Shown in pieces: positions 43,056 through 50,791 of a DNA stretch of 55,283 nucleotides. The number at the start of each line of letters is the position of its first letter. The stretch's first letter is position 1. The notes under the pieces were generated by a model that was not told the DNA's origin, did not search any database, and saw only the letters and a program-made list of their open reading frames with translations. A program made the position numbers and the translations under genes. The stretch comes from Bacteroidales bacterium (GTDB lineage Bacteria > Bacteroidota > Bacteroidia > Bacteroidales > P3). The stretch lies in the NCBI GenBank assembly GCA_009783885.1, contig WRCN01000013.1, forward strand, positions 1-55,283, in the 5' to 3' direction.

Positions 43056-44426
43056 TTATTTAATATCATATTTTTCCCGATAGCGCACGTTAAAACTATG
43101 CTGCGAAAGATCCGGAAAGATTTTCTGACTGCCAAACAATTTTTTATAACTCATTTTAAGCATATAGTTCGGAAGCCAAGAATCCATCGCAGCGCGTTTG
43201 ATCATCATTTTGCGAAGTTGTTTAATCCTCAACCTATCAAGAGTTACATAAAATTCTCGACGAACAGCTTCTTTGCGATTTTGTAAAATCAATTCGTGAA
43301 TCGGAATATTCATCGGACACACTTCCGTGCAACGTTTACAAAGTGTGCAAGCATAAGATTGGTGCGCTGCATAATGAAAATCCATCATAAACGGATTTAC
43401 AACCGAGCCAACCGGACCCACGTAAACACCTCCGTAGGGTTCTCCGCCGATAAGTTTATAAACCGGACAAACACTGGTACATGAACCACAATGGATACAG
43501 TTAAAAATCTCGCGTTGTTGAACGTGTTTCATTACTTCCGTACGCTTATTATCAATCAACACCAAATATAGTTCTTTTGGCCCGTCTATTTCGCCTTCTT
43601 GACGTGGGCCTGTGATGATTTGTGTATTCCATGGCAACATATCATTCGATGTATGTGTAGCCAGCAAATGCAGGAATTTTTCCAAATCCACCAAACTTGG
43701 TATCATTTTTTCAACACCGCACAACGCAATGTGAATTTCAGGAAACGATGTGGTCATTGAAATATTGCCTTGATTTTCGCAAATAACCAAACCGCCGATA
43801 TCACTGACCAAAAAATTCACACCCGTAATACATGCACGAATTTGAGTACATTGATTGATTAAGTATTTTTTAACATAATCAATGGTTTGCTTGGTGTTTC
43901 TTTCGTCTAAACTAAAGTTTTTTTGAATATTTTGAGAAGCATGTGCAAAATCGGTATTCAAAATAGGAACCGACGCGCTTTCGGGTTTGTTTTTTTGTAA
44001 TTGATTGAAAAATGCGTTAAATTCTGTTTCTAAATAGTCAATATTACCATTTTCAAGCGCTTTATTCAGTTGAATTTCGTTAGCTGTTTTAGAATTGGAT
44101 TTGGTTGTTTTTTGGATACCTTTATCGCGCAAAAGTTTAATGATTTCTTTAGTTGCTTCTTCGTGATCGGCAGCCCAAATAATACGTCCACCGCGACGAG
44201 TAAACAAAGATTCAAAATCCACTAAATATTTTTCCAAGTCATTGATCGCTTTATATTTACTGAAACTTGCACGTTTTTTCAATAAATTCGAATATTTGAA
44301 ATTGCTATCCGCATTTTTCAGAACAGTTTGATAATACTCAAAAATACCTTCTGAATATGTACGGTGGTTTTTGTTGTTGATGCCTTTTTGGGCTGCGATT
44401 AGATATGTATCAAGAGCTGTAGACAT
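43056..44426 (-). CDS. LutB/YkgF-type iron-sulfur lactate-utilisation protein
   Basis: 456 residues. The C-terminal half has two 4Fe-4S clusters, CIHCGSCTSVCPVY and CTLCKRCTEVCPMN; the N-terminal half is the DUF162/LUD domain with SDIGGLVICENQGN and PEIHIALCGVEKM. In Bacillus LutABC the homologous protein is part of L-lactate oxidation, but lutA and lutC are not next to it here. The central KSNSKTANEIQLNKALE segment corresponds to the K-S-M-x-x-E-I region of LutB. It sits between rpiB and deoC, both of pentose metabolism. Confidence 0.88.
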   Translation of the reverse strand: MSTALDTYLIAAQKGINNKNHRTYSEGIFEYYQTVLKNADSNFKYSNLLKKRASFSKYKAINDLEKYLVDFESLFTRRGGRIIWAADHEEATKEIIKLLRDKGIQKTTKSNSKTANEIQLNKALENGNIDYLETEFNAFFNQLQKNKPESASVPILNTDFAHASQNIQKNFSLDERNTKQTIDYVKKYLINQCTQIRACITGVNFLVSDIGGLVICENQGNISMTTSFPEIHIALCGVEKMIPSLVDLEKFLHLLATHTSNDMLPWNTQIITGPRQEGEIDGPKELYLVLIDNKRTEVMKHVQQREIFNCIHCGSCTSVCPVYKLIGGEPYGGVYVGPVGSVVNPFMMDFHYAAHQSYACTLCKRCTEVCPMNIPIHELILQNRKEAVRREFYVTLDRLRIKQLRKMMIKRAAMDSWLPNYMLKMSYKKLFGSQKIFPDLSQHSFNVRYREKYDIK

Positions 44427-44465
44427 TTTTTCTTTCTGTGTGAGGTGTGCTTTATACCTTTTTTA

Positions 44466-44894
44466 TTATATATCTATTTTCCGTACTCTTTTTTCATGTC
44501 GTCCACCTTCGAAAGGAGTCGAAAAAAACGTTTCTACGCAATTTTTTGCTTCTTCTAAATCTATAAAACGAGCCGGAAGTACCAAAATATTAGCATCATT
44601 ATGACATCTTGCCAATTTAGCAATTTCTGCATTCCAACACAACGCAGCGCGAATACCTGCATGTTTATTAGCACTCATAGCGATGCCATTTCCGCTTCCA
44701 CAAAGTAGTATACCTTTTTCATAGACTTTATCTTGAATTAACTTTGCTTCTTTATGAGCAAAATCGGGATAATCAACCGGTTCTTCGGAATAAGTTCCTA
44801 AATCATCGAATATAAATTCCTGATTCAAAGCTTCAATCAGTTTTTGTTTCATTTCAAATCCGGCGTGGTCGGAAGCGATAGGGATGTTTAGCAT
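44466..44894 (-). CDS. rpiB: Ribose-5-phosphate isomerase B
   Basis: 142 residues; it interconverts ribose-5-phosphate and ribulose-5-phosphate. Motifs: ASDHAGFEMK (residues 7-16), DYPDFAH, and the catalytic Cys in LCGSGNGIAMSANKHAGIRAAL; later CHNDANILVLPAR. It is first in a run with lutB and deoC; DeoC and RpiB both handle pentose phosphates, so a nucleoside or pentose salvage role is plausible. A 450 bp AT-rich gap lies upstream. Confidence 0.95.
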   Translation of the reverse strand: MLNIPIASDHAGFEMKQKLIEALNQEFIFDDLGTYSEEPVDYPDFAHKEAKLIQDKVYEKGILLCGSGNGIAMSANKHAGIRAALCWNAEIAKLARCHNDANILVLPARFIDLEEAKNCVETFFSTPFEGGRHEKRVRKIDI

Positions 44895-45346
44895 AGGTTT
44901 TATTTTTTATAACTTATTAATATACAAAATTACATACTAATTCTCAATTCTCAGTTCTCAATTCTCAATTTTTTTCAACAATGAATTGTTTGTTGTGTTG
45001 ATAATTTTTTATTAGGATGTTGATAACTTATTTTATTAGAATTTATAAAAAGTTTTACAGTAGTTTTTAATAAAAAAAATAGGCATGTTGATATCTTTTT
45101 TATTCACAAAATCGGTTATTAACACTATGTTTATTATTAGATTAAAATACTGTAAAACAAATATTTTACGGTCTAATAAATTGTTTAAAAAAAAGAATAA
45201 AAAACAAGTTTTTATAAAACCAAATTTTTTAAAAAAAGTTATTCAGATATTAACAATGCTAATATAATTTAGAATATGATTTTATTTTAACAAAACATAT
45301 TAAAGTGCGATGTTGATTTGTTAAAAAAAAATTGTATCTTTGCAAT
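44895..45346. other. Very AT-rich divergent gap with DnaA-box-like motifs; candidate replication origin
   Basis: 452 bp without a credible gene. It starts with iterated ttctcaattctca words (44937-44977). TGTTGATAA (the reverse of DnaA-box form TTATCAACA) is exact at 44996-45004 and 45018-45026, with one-mismatch forms at 45086-45094 (TGTTGATAT) and 45116-45124 (TTATTAACA). The rest is nearly pure A/T, as in a DNA-unwinding element. The nadA promoter closes it. A frame at 45085-45267 is low-complexity and rejected. Confidence 0.4.
45313..45342 (+). promoter_or_regulatory. nadA promoter
   Basis: TTG 45313-45315, 19 bp, TATCTTTG 45335-45342; caat then ATG 45347. Confidence 0.65.
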
Positions 45347-46255
45347 ATGAATTTTGTAAGTGAAATAAATCGCTTAAGAGCAGAAAAAAATGCAATTATT
45401 TTAGGGCATTATTATCAACGTCCCGAAATACAGGATATTTCGGATTTTATAGGTGATTCGTTAGCTTTAGCGAAAATGGCGATAGATACTAAGGCAGATA
45501 TTATTGTATTTTGTGGTGTGCATTTTATGGCAGAAACTGCAAAAATTTTGAATCCTCAAAAAACGGTGCTTTTACCGGATTTGGAAGCATTTTGTTCATT
45601 GGCAGATAGTTGTAAATACGATGATTTGAAAGCATTTAAGGAAAAGCATCCAAATGCGATGGTGGTTTCTTACATAAATTGTTCTGCAGCAGTAAAAACG
45701 ATTTCCGATTTGATTTGTACTTCAGGAAACGCATTAGAATTAGTGAAAAAAATTCCTGAGGAACAGGAAATTATTTTTGCGCCGGATAAAAATTTAGGTG
45801 GTTATATCAATCGCATGTTGGGTCGAAATATGATTTTATGGGATGGGAGTTGTCACGTTCACAATCAGTTGAAAGCCGAAAAAATCTTACTTTTAAAACA
45901 GAAACACCCTAAAGCCAAACTTCTAGCGCATCCCGAATGTACAGAACCAGTACTGCTTTTAGCCGATTTTGTTGGAAGCACATCTGCTATGTTGAATTTT
46001 GTAAAAACAGATCAACATTCAAGTTACATCATTGCCACAGAAACCGGCATAACTCACCAAATGCGCAAAATTTCGCCGCAGAGCGAGTTTTTTGTAGTGA
46101 GTAATGATATAGAGTGTTCGTGCAACGATTGTGAGTATATGAAGTTAAATACCCTCGAAAAACTGTATCTTTGTTTACGGGATGAAACGCCGAAAATCGA
46201 ACTTTCGGATGAAATTATTGAGAAGGCCCGGAAACCTTTGTTGGCAATGATGTAG
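45347..46255 (+). CDS. nadA: Quinolinate synthase A
   Basis: 302 residues; a [4Fe-4S] enzyme condensing iminoaspartate with DHAP to quinolinate in NAD synthesis. Motifs: AIILGHYYQRPEIQDISDFIGDS near the start, FCGVHFMAETAKIL, NCSAAVK, and the cluster Cys in HPECTEPV plus a C-terminal ECSCNDCEYM. The three pseudo-symmetric subdomains are complete. ATG 45347 is 4 nt after the -7 element; the frame continuing 15 nt upstream lies in the promoter. No nadB or nadC neighbour is present. Confidence 0.95.
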   Translation: MNFVSEINRLRAEKNAIILGHYYQRPEIQDISDFIGDSLALAKMAIDTKADIIVFCGVHFMAETAKILNPQKTVLLPDLEAFCSLADSCKYDDLKAFKEKHPNAMVVSYINCSAAVKTISDLICTSGNALELVKKIPEEQEIIFAPDKNLGGYINRMLGRNMILWDGSCHVHNQLKAEKILLLKQKHPKAKLLAHPECTEPVLLLADFVGSTSAMLNFVKTDQHSSYIIATETGITHQMRKISPQSEFFVVSNDIECSCNDCEYMKLNTLEKLYLCLRDETPKIELSDEIIEKARKPLLAMM

Positions 46256-46329
46256 TTAATTACAAATTAGGAATTAATAATTACGAAAATTAAAAAAATC
46301 GTAATTCGTAATTGATAATTCGTAATTTT
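46256..46329. repeat. AT-rich inverted repeat before the Hc1-like gene
   Basis: aattacga (46279-46286) and tcgtaatt (46299-46306), with further taatt/aatta words on both sides and a final T7. It may end the nadA transcript. Confidence 0.5.
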
Positions 46330-46341
46330 TTTGTATCTTTG
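46312..46341 (+). promoter_or_regulatory. Promoter of the Hc1-like gene
   Basis: TTG 46312-46314, 19 bp, TATCTTTG 46334-46341; the leader is about 27 nt. Confidence 0.65.
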
Positions 46342-46372
46342 CACTAATGTTTAACCTAAAAAACAACAAATC

Positions 46373-46546
46373 ATGGAAAATTTAGTAAAAGACATCGAGA
46401 AACAAATCGAATTATTTGCAGAAAACGTTCAAGCACACGTTGAAAAAGGCAATAAAGCTGCCGGAGCCCGCGCTCGCAAAGCAACGTTGGAATTGACCAA
46501 ATTATTTAAAGAATTCAGAAAACAGTCTGTAGGATCTACAAAATAA
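46373..46546 (+). CDS. Histone H1-like (Hc1 family) small protein
   Basis: 57 residues from ATG 46373 to TAA 46546. An amphipathic helix (LVKDIEKQIELFAENVQAHV) is followed by EKGNKAAGARARKATLELTK and LFKEFRKQSV. The KGNKAAGxRARKATLE core is what I recall for Bacteroidota Hc1-like proteins, related to the chlamydial nucleoid protein. It may bind DNA through the basic middle. It has its own promoter and terminator, so it is an independent, probably well-expressed gene. Confidence 0.82.
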   Translation: MENLVKDIEKQIELFAENVQAHVEKGNKAAGARARKATLELTKLFKEFRKQSVGSTK

Positions 46547-46571
46547 AAAAGCGCCATTTGGCGCTTTTTTT
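46546..46571. terminator. Bidirectional terminator
   Basis: A-tract, gcgcc-attt-ggcgc (46551-46555, 46560-46564), T6. It serves the Hc1-like gene and the convergent DUF2461 gene, whose stop region overlaps it. Confidence 0.88.
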
Positions 46572-47256
46572 ATTCCTCTCGAGCAAAATCCACTGCTCGG
46601 TTAATATGGTCGGCAAATGCTTTGGTTTTCTTAAATTCTTTCACGCAAAAGTTTAAAAGTTGGTTATCATCGGCAAGCAATTTTTCGTTGAAATTTTGCA
46701 CTAATGAAAAGTTTTTTTGCTTGATGTATTCAATATACGGACTATCCGCAGGAAAACCTTTTGGCGGGCGCGACAGCTTTTCTTCCTTATCATCGTCCCA
46801 ATAAAAACCTTTTGCGGATTTGATAGTTTTTAGGAAATTTTCACCATTAGACATAATATCTTCGCGAACGCTTTTCAAAACCGCCGGTTCAGGATGATAC
46901 AGACCAACAGCGAGCATCGGACCGCCAAGCCAACTATTGTTTTCCTTTGGCTCAATGTGGAAATAATAACCGGCATTCCCGGAACATTTTCCGCCTTTGC
47001 AGACGAAAATTCCGATGTGGGTTTTGTAGGGTGTTTTATCTTTTGAAAACCGCGTATCGCGATAAATTCGATATGAACAGTCTTTTACCGTAAGGCCGGC
47101 AATGGTAGGATCAAATTTAGCGATTCCGGCAACCAAATTTTCCGTAAAACCGTTAATGTCTTTTTGAATGGCTTGATAGCGCGCTTTGTTTGCGGTGAAC
47201 CAATCTTTGTTGTTGTTTTTGGCAAGTTCTTTAAGGAAAGGAAGGATAGTTTTCAT
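46570..47256 (-). CDS. DUF2461 domain protein
   Basis: 228 residues matching the DUF2461 pattern: FLKELAKNNNKDWFTANKARYQ at the start, SYRIYRDTRFSKDKTPYKTHIG, then YYFHIEPKENNSWLGGPM and LSRPPKGFPADSPYIEYIKQKNF. The family is widespread in Bacteroidota and fungi and has no assigned function; the conserved Arg/Lys/Tyr block suggests a phosphate-binding or catalytic site. It ends at the shared terminator; the tRNA-Leu terminator lies upstream. Confidence 0.88.
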   Translation of the reverse strand: MKTILPFLKELAKNNNKDWFTANKARYQAIQKDINGFTENLVAGIAKFDPTIAGLTVKDCSYRIYRDTRFSKDKTPYKTHIGIFVCKGGKCSGNAGYYFHIEPKENNSWLGGPMLAVGLYHPEPAVLKSVREDIMSNGENFLKTIKSAKGFYWDDDKEEKLSRPPKGFPADSPYIEYIKQKNFSLVQNFNEKLLADDNQLLNFCVKEFKKTKAFADHINRAVDFAREE

Positions 47257-47274
47257 ATTGGAAGTTTTTGTAAC

Positions 47275-47299
47275 AAAAAAGCCCGTTTTAGGGCTTTTT
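47275..47299 (-). terminator. Terminator of tRNA-Leu
   Basis: gccc (47281-47284) pairs with gggc (47291-47294), extended by A/T runs on both sides that act as the U-tract on the minus strand. Confidence 0.8.
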
Positions 47300-47312
47300 G
47301 ACGATTAGTTTG

Positions 47313-47394
47313 TGCGGATGAAGGGACTCGAACCCCCACGCCTCTCGGCACCAGATCCTAAGTCTGGCACGGCTACCAATTACGCCACATCCGC
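47313..47394 (-). tRNA. tRNA-Leu (anticodon UAG)
   Basis: 82 nt. Acceptor stem GCGGATG/CATCCGC with A discriminator, D-loop with AATTGGTAG, anticodon stem CCAGA/TCTGG around loop CTTAGGA (anticodon TAG), a class II variable arm (TGCCGAGAGGCG) and T-arm GGGGGTTCGAGTCCC. CCA is not encoded. Confidence 0.96.
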
Positions 47395-47405
47395 AAATGA
47401 GAGTG

Positions 47406-47437
47406 CAAAGATACGAAAAAAAAAGAAATTTTGCAAA
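47406..47437 (-). promoter_or_regulatory. tRNA-Leu promoter
   Basis: Minus strand: TATCTTTG 47413-47406, TTTG 47437-47434, 20 bp. The tRNA 5' end is 11 nt downstream. Confidence 0.75.
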
Positions 47438-47453
47438 AAATTCTTTTTTTTGT

Positions 47454-48188
47454 TTAGTTGTTTAATCGTTTAATTGCCCGTGTGATTTCACGTTTTCCAA
47501 CAGGTCCTGGAATTTTTTCAACGGAAAAACCTGCATTTTTCAGAGCACGACGAACTTCGCCTTTGACACAATAAGTCATAAGTATGGCGTTTTTTCGAGA
47601 GGCGTTGTAGAGTTTTCGAAACACGTTTTCGGTCCATAATTCGGGTTGAACATTGGGTGAAAAAGCGTCGAAAAAAATTACGTCGAAATAATTATCGGGT
47701 AGAGGTCGAAAATTTTCGACTCCTACGATATCTAAAAGGGAAATTTGTTGTTTTTTAATGGAAAAATATGGCGAAATACCTACCGTAGAGGCGTGTTTTA
47801 AACCTACCCCTACAAATTCACCCCTGCAAAAATCGCTATGCTGAATTTGATAAACCTTTTCACGAAGTTTATCAGCAACAAAATCCGCGTGATTCAAGGC
47901 ATTGAGTTGCTTTTCATGTAATGGAAAAAGTTCGATGGCATGATAAACAATCGGAAATTTCATATCTTCTGCCCATTGTAGTGCCAAAACAGCATTTAAT
48001 CCTGTGCCGAAGCCCATTTCGAAAACATGAAGTTTGGCACTTTTTTTAGGAAACTGTTTATACCTTTCCTGTAATCCTGCATTGATAAAAACATGTTTAG
48101 ATTCGTTAACAGCACCGAATTTCGAATGATAGGTTTCGTTGAATTGTAGGCTTTTTAGAGAAATTGAGCCGTCGTTGGTGGTAAACAT
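47454..48188 (-). CDS. mnmD: tRNA U34 methyltransferase MnmD-like (MnmC N-domain) with repeat insertion
   Basis: 244 residues; a SAM-dependent enzyme that methylates nm5(s2)U34 of tRNA, completing mnm5 formation. Motifs: FEMGFGTGLNAVLAL (SAM site) near residue 55 and DVIFFDAFSPNVQPELWTENVF. Unlike E. coli MnmC it lacks the FAD domain. Residues about 119-139 (CRGEFVGVGLKHASTVGISP) are encoded by a palindromic repeat (47773-47833) and separate strands normally joined by a short loop. It is 1 nt downstream of the MATE gene, hence co-transcribed. Confidence 0.9.
   Translation of the reverse strand: MFTTNDGSISLKSLQFNETYHSKFGAVNESKHVFINAGLQERYKQFPKKSAKLHVFEMGFGTGLNAVLALQWAEDMKFPIVYHAIELFPLHEKQLNALNHADFVADKLREKVYQIQHSDFCRGEFVGVGLKHASTVGISPYFSIKKQQISLLDIVGVENFRPLPDNYFDVIFFDAFSPNVQPELWTENVFRKLYNASRKNAILMTYCVKGEVRRALKNAGFSVEKIPGPVGKREITRAIKRLNN
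47773..47833. repeat. Palindromic repeat inserted in frame in mnmD
   Basis: Arms gtagaggcgtgtttt and aaacctacccctac form an imperfect palindrome (47784-47812), continued by tacaaattcacccctgc. Different in sequence from the rdgB/mutS and deoC insertions but similar in size and composition. Confidence 0.72.
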
Positions 48189-48189
48189 A

Positions 48190-49521
48190 TTAAATCTGTT
48201 TTTTCATCCAATGATTAGTAGATAAGTAAATAGCGCTGCCAATGATGAGTACAGCAGAATAAACAAATTCGGAAAACCATACCAGCGAAATGCGATCGGC
48301 AAATGTAAACGCGAAAAAATAAATGGCTGCTACATAAGCAATAGTTGAAAAAATATCAATAACTAAGGCAATTTCTGTGTTTCCGGTTGCAGAAACCGCA
48401 ACAAATATAGTCCATGCAATCCCTCCGATAATTCCTGCCAAAGCCACGATATATAAGCCATTTATACTCATTTCTATTAACGAAACATCAGATGTGTAGA
48501 TCGACATGATTGCATTTGGAAAACAAAGTGTGAACAAAAAAATCACAACCATTATTCCCGTGCAAAACGTTGCAACCTTCCGAATAATTGGAAACACATA
48601 TCGTCGTTGTCCCGCACCGATTGCGTTACTTACCAATGTGCTAACCGTTGCACTAAATGCCCAATGCGGCGTGATGATTAATAAAAAATAACTTCGAACA
48701 ATGTTTATAACGGCTAAATTTCTCTCGCCTGTTTTTTCAACAATCACAAAAAACAAAAACCATCCGATAAGCGAAGTTAAATTTTGCAACATGGTGTAAC
48801 CAGCGAGGTTAAAGGTACTTCGCATGATGTCGAGATTAGGTTTTTTAAATTGAAATAACTTATATTTGTTCAAATCCACTTTGCGCATAATGATAATTAC
48901 AAAAAATAGCAATCCCAACACTTCGGCTAAAACCGCGGCTAAAGCAGCACCTTCGAGTCCCATTTTCGGGAAACCGAATTTTCCGAAAATCAACAAATAA
49001 TCTAAAATAAAATTCGAGATGGCAACAACCAAAGCCCCAAAGCCCACATATTTGGTGAATTGTATACCTACAAAAAACCGCGACAAAATCACACATCCCA
49101 ACGAGAAAAATAGCGTAAATACTCGAATATTCAAAAACCGCACAGCCGCTTCAGTAATCGTTTCTGAAGAAATTAGAGCGCCTAAGATTTTTTCAGCAAA
49201 CAATAATCCGATAACAACAATAATCGCCGAAAACAACCAAATAAAATACAAACTGTTTTCAACAATCGGACCGATTTTTTCGTAATTTTTTTCGCCGTTT
49301 CGTCGTGAAATCAAGATTTGTGTGCCGGTTCCAAACCCTACTCCCACCACAAACAACATGATATAAAATGCTCCGGCAATTGCCGATGCCGCCAATTCCA
49401 ACTCGCCCACACGCGCTAAAAATGCCGTGTCAGTAACCACCACAACATTTTCGGCAAGTGCGCCGAAAAGCAATGGCATGGCTATTTTCCAAATGTCTTT
49501 ATATGTAGGTAGCGATTTCAA
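48190..49521 (-). CDS. MATE-family efflux transporter
   Basis: 443 residues with about twelve hydrophobic helices. The first begins IWKIAMPLLFGALAENVVVVTDTAFLARVG, the typical MATE N-terminus, and the pseudo-repeat VSTLVSNAIGAGQRR is in the second half. These are H+- or Na+-coupled drug and metabolite exporters. The start is uncertain: TTG 49521 lies only 5 nt after a perfect promoter -7 element, and ATG 49479 is the next in-frame choice. A frame up to 49716 runs through repeat DNA and is rejected. mnmD follows after 1 nt. Confidence 0.9.
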   Translation of the reverse strand: MKSLPTYKDIWKIAMPLLFGALAENVVVVTDTAFLARVGELELAASAIAGAFYIMLFVVGVGFGTGTQILISRRNGEKNYEKIGPIVENSLYFIWLFSAIIVVIGLLFAEKILGALISSETITEAAVRFLNIRVFTLFFSLGCVILSRFFVGIQFTKYVGFGALVVAISNFILDYLLIFGKFGFPKMGLEGAALAAVLAEVLGLLFFVIIIMRKVDLNKYKLFQFKKPNLDIMRSTFNLAGYTMLQNLTSLIGWFLFFVIVEKTGERNLAVINIVRSYFLLIITPHWAFSATVSTLVSNAIGAGQRRYVFPIIRKVATFCTGIMVVIFLFTLCFPNAIMSIYTSDVSLIEMSINGLYIVALAGIIGGIAWTIFVAVSATGNTEIALVIDIFSTIAYVAAIYFFAFTFADRISLVWFSEFVYSAVLIIGSAIYLSTNHWMKKQI

Positions 49522-49526
49522 GGGTG

Positions 49527-49558
49527 CAAAGGTACGAAAAAAGTTTGTAAAGTTCAAA
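49527..49558 (-). promoter_or_regulatory. MATE-mnmD promoter
   Basis: Minus strand: TACCTTTG 49534-49527, TTTG 49558-49555, 20 bp. Confidence 0.72.
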
Positions 49559-49659
49559 AAGTTTATAACGTTCGAAAGTAGTTTTGCAAAATATGTTGTT
49601 GGTGCGAGCTCATAGTGGGGTTGTCTCGAAAGACTCATTCTCCATTTAGCAAAACGCGC

Positions 49660-49707
49660 GTCATTCCGAGCGGAGCGCATGAAGTGCGCGAAGAGGAATC
49701 CCCTTAC
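49660..49707. repeat. Dispersed palindromic repeat copy
   Basis: gtcattccgagcggagcgca then gcgcgaagaggaatcccctt; same words as 30558-30603, with internal gcgcat-gaa-gtgcgc. Confidence 0.68.
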
Positions 49708-49752
49708 TACGGTCAAAGAATTAGTTGCACAACGGTCTGTGCCGTCGCTTTT

Positions 49753-50706
49753 TCAAAATACCCCCAATACTTTCAATACCAATAGTATTAAAGCCACCGT
49801 TCCTAAAAGCACGGTAATGAAATACAGAAAACTTATAACTATGGATTTCCATATCGCTCTCCACCTTGTTTGGTTGAGATAAAACCGGTGAAATGCGATG
49901 GATAAATAAACGCTTGGTATGATCCAAAGCAAAAATGTAAGCCACCCCGGAAATTCAAGGTTCGGAAATATCCAAAACAACACTAAGAAAAATGCGCAAA
50001 ATACCCACAAAAACACATGAAAATGCATAGCAAATACCAAGTGATACACATAATAAAATTTGCTTCGCCAAAAAAACACCATGAGCAATAACGCGAAAAC
50101 AGGAATAAACAAAAACGCAGCATAAGGTGCATATCTGGAAAGATAAGTTAGCATTTTTTCTTCAATTTCTTTTGAATCTTCAACAGTTGTTTTCTTTTGT
50201 TTGGAAGTTTCTTGGGTTGTTGGTATGTCCGTAAATAAAGAATCGGGAACAACATTCATAATTTGCATCGCTTTTTGCTTAGCAACAGAGTCGGAAATGG
50301 CGTCAATAGCCATTTGTTGAGCATCAGCAACATCTACTTCTGTTTTATTTTTTTCACTGCCTCCAAAATCGGCTCTACTAATCAAGAGAGCGAAAAAAAC
50401 CAATGTAGAAATCCAAAGTAGTTTTACGGGATGCACATATCTTTTAATTCGCCCCTTGCGATATTCTATTGACAGAAATCCGGGACGAACCATGAGAAAT
50501 CCCAATGTAATCGGTGTTTTGTTGTTGAGAGCAAAAGCGTTTTCCAAAAAATTTCCGATCAGTTTGAAAAAAGATAATCCTTCACCTGCTAAGAGGTCTT
50601 GTCCGCATACATGACAATAACGCCCCACGGTTTGAGTGCCGCAATTGCGACAGATAGTATTGGCGGGTAAAGGACGCGGTTTTTTTTTGAGCCAGTTTAT
50701 TTTCAT
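49753..50706 (-). CDS. DUF3667-family membrane protein with zinc ribbon
   Basis: 317 residues from ATG 50706. A Cys4 zinc-ribbon-like head (CRNCGTQTVGRYCHVCGQ), then GFLMVRPGFLSIEYRKGRIKRYVHPVKL, the DUF3667 core, and about five hydrophobic helices, with a polar Lys/Glu-rich stretch (about 125-190) between helices 1 and 2. Function unknown; it is common in Bacteroidota and often accompanies transporters. Promoter -7 TATCTTTG lies at 50741-50734, partly facing that of the plus-strand gene at 50792. Confidence 0.85.
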   Translation of the reverse strand: MKINWLKKKPRPLPANTICRNCGTQTVGRYCHVCGQDLLAGEGLSFFKLIGNFLENAFALNNKTPITLGFLMVRPGFLSIEYRKGRIKRYVHPVKLLWISTLVFFALLISRADFGGSEKNKTEVDVADAQQMAIDAISDSVAKQKAMQIMNVVPDSLFTDIPTTQETSKQKKTTVEDSKEIEEKMLTYLSRYAPYAAFLFIPVFALLLMVFFWRSKFYYVYHLVFAMHFHVFLWVFCAFFLVLFWIFPNLEFPGWLTFLLWIIPSVYLSIAFHRFYLNQTRWRAIWKSIVISFLYFITVLLGTVALILLVLKVLGVF

Positions 50707-50733
50707 AGTGTGGTTTTTTAACAAAAAACACTG

Positions 50734-50762
50734 CAAAGATACGAAAAAAATGCGTATCTTTG
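50734..50762. promoter_or_regulatory. Face-to-back pair of -7 elements
   Basis: Minus-strand TATCTTTG at 50741-50734 (DUF3667 gene) and plus-strand TATCTTTG at 50755-50762 (nucleoside-gate gene), 13 bp apart. Neither has a good -33 TTTG. Confidence 0.5.
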
Positions 50763-50791
50763 TATTCGTGAAAAATTTTGCCCTTATTTTT

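Noticed and set aside
45085..45267. 60-codon frame in the AT-rich gap
   Set aside because: Lys/Ile/Asn-rich translation typical of random AT-rich DNA; the gap is better read as regulatory or origin DNA.
49522..49716. 65-residue extension of the MATE protein
   Set aside because: It is encoded by the promoter and a dispersed repeat, and MATE homologues start at the later position.
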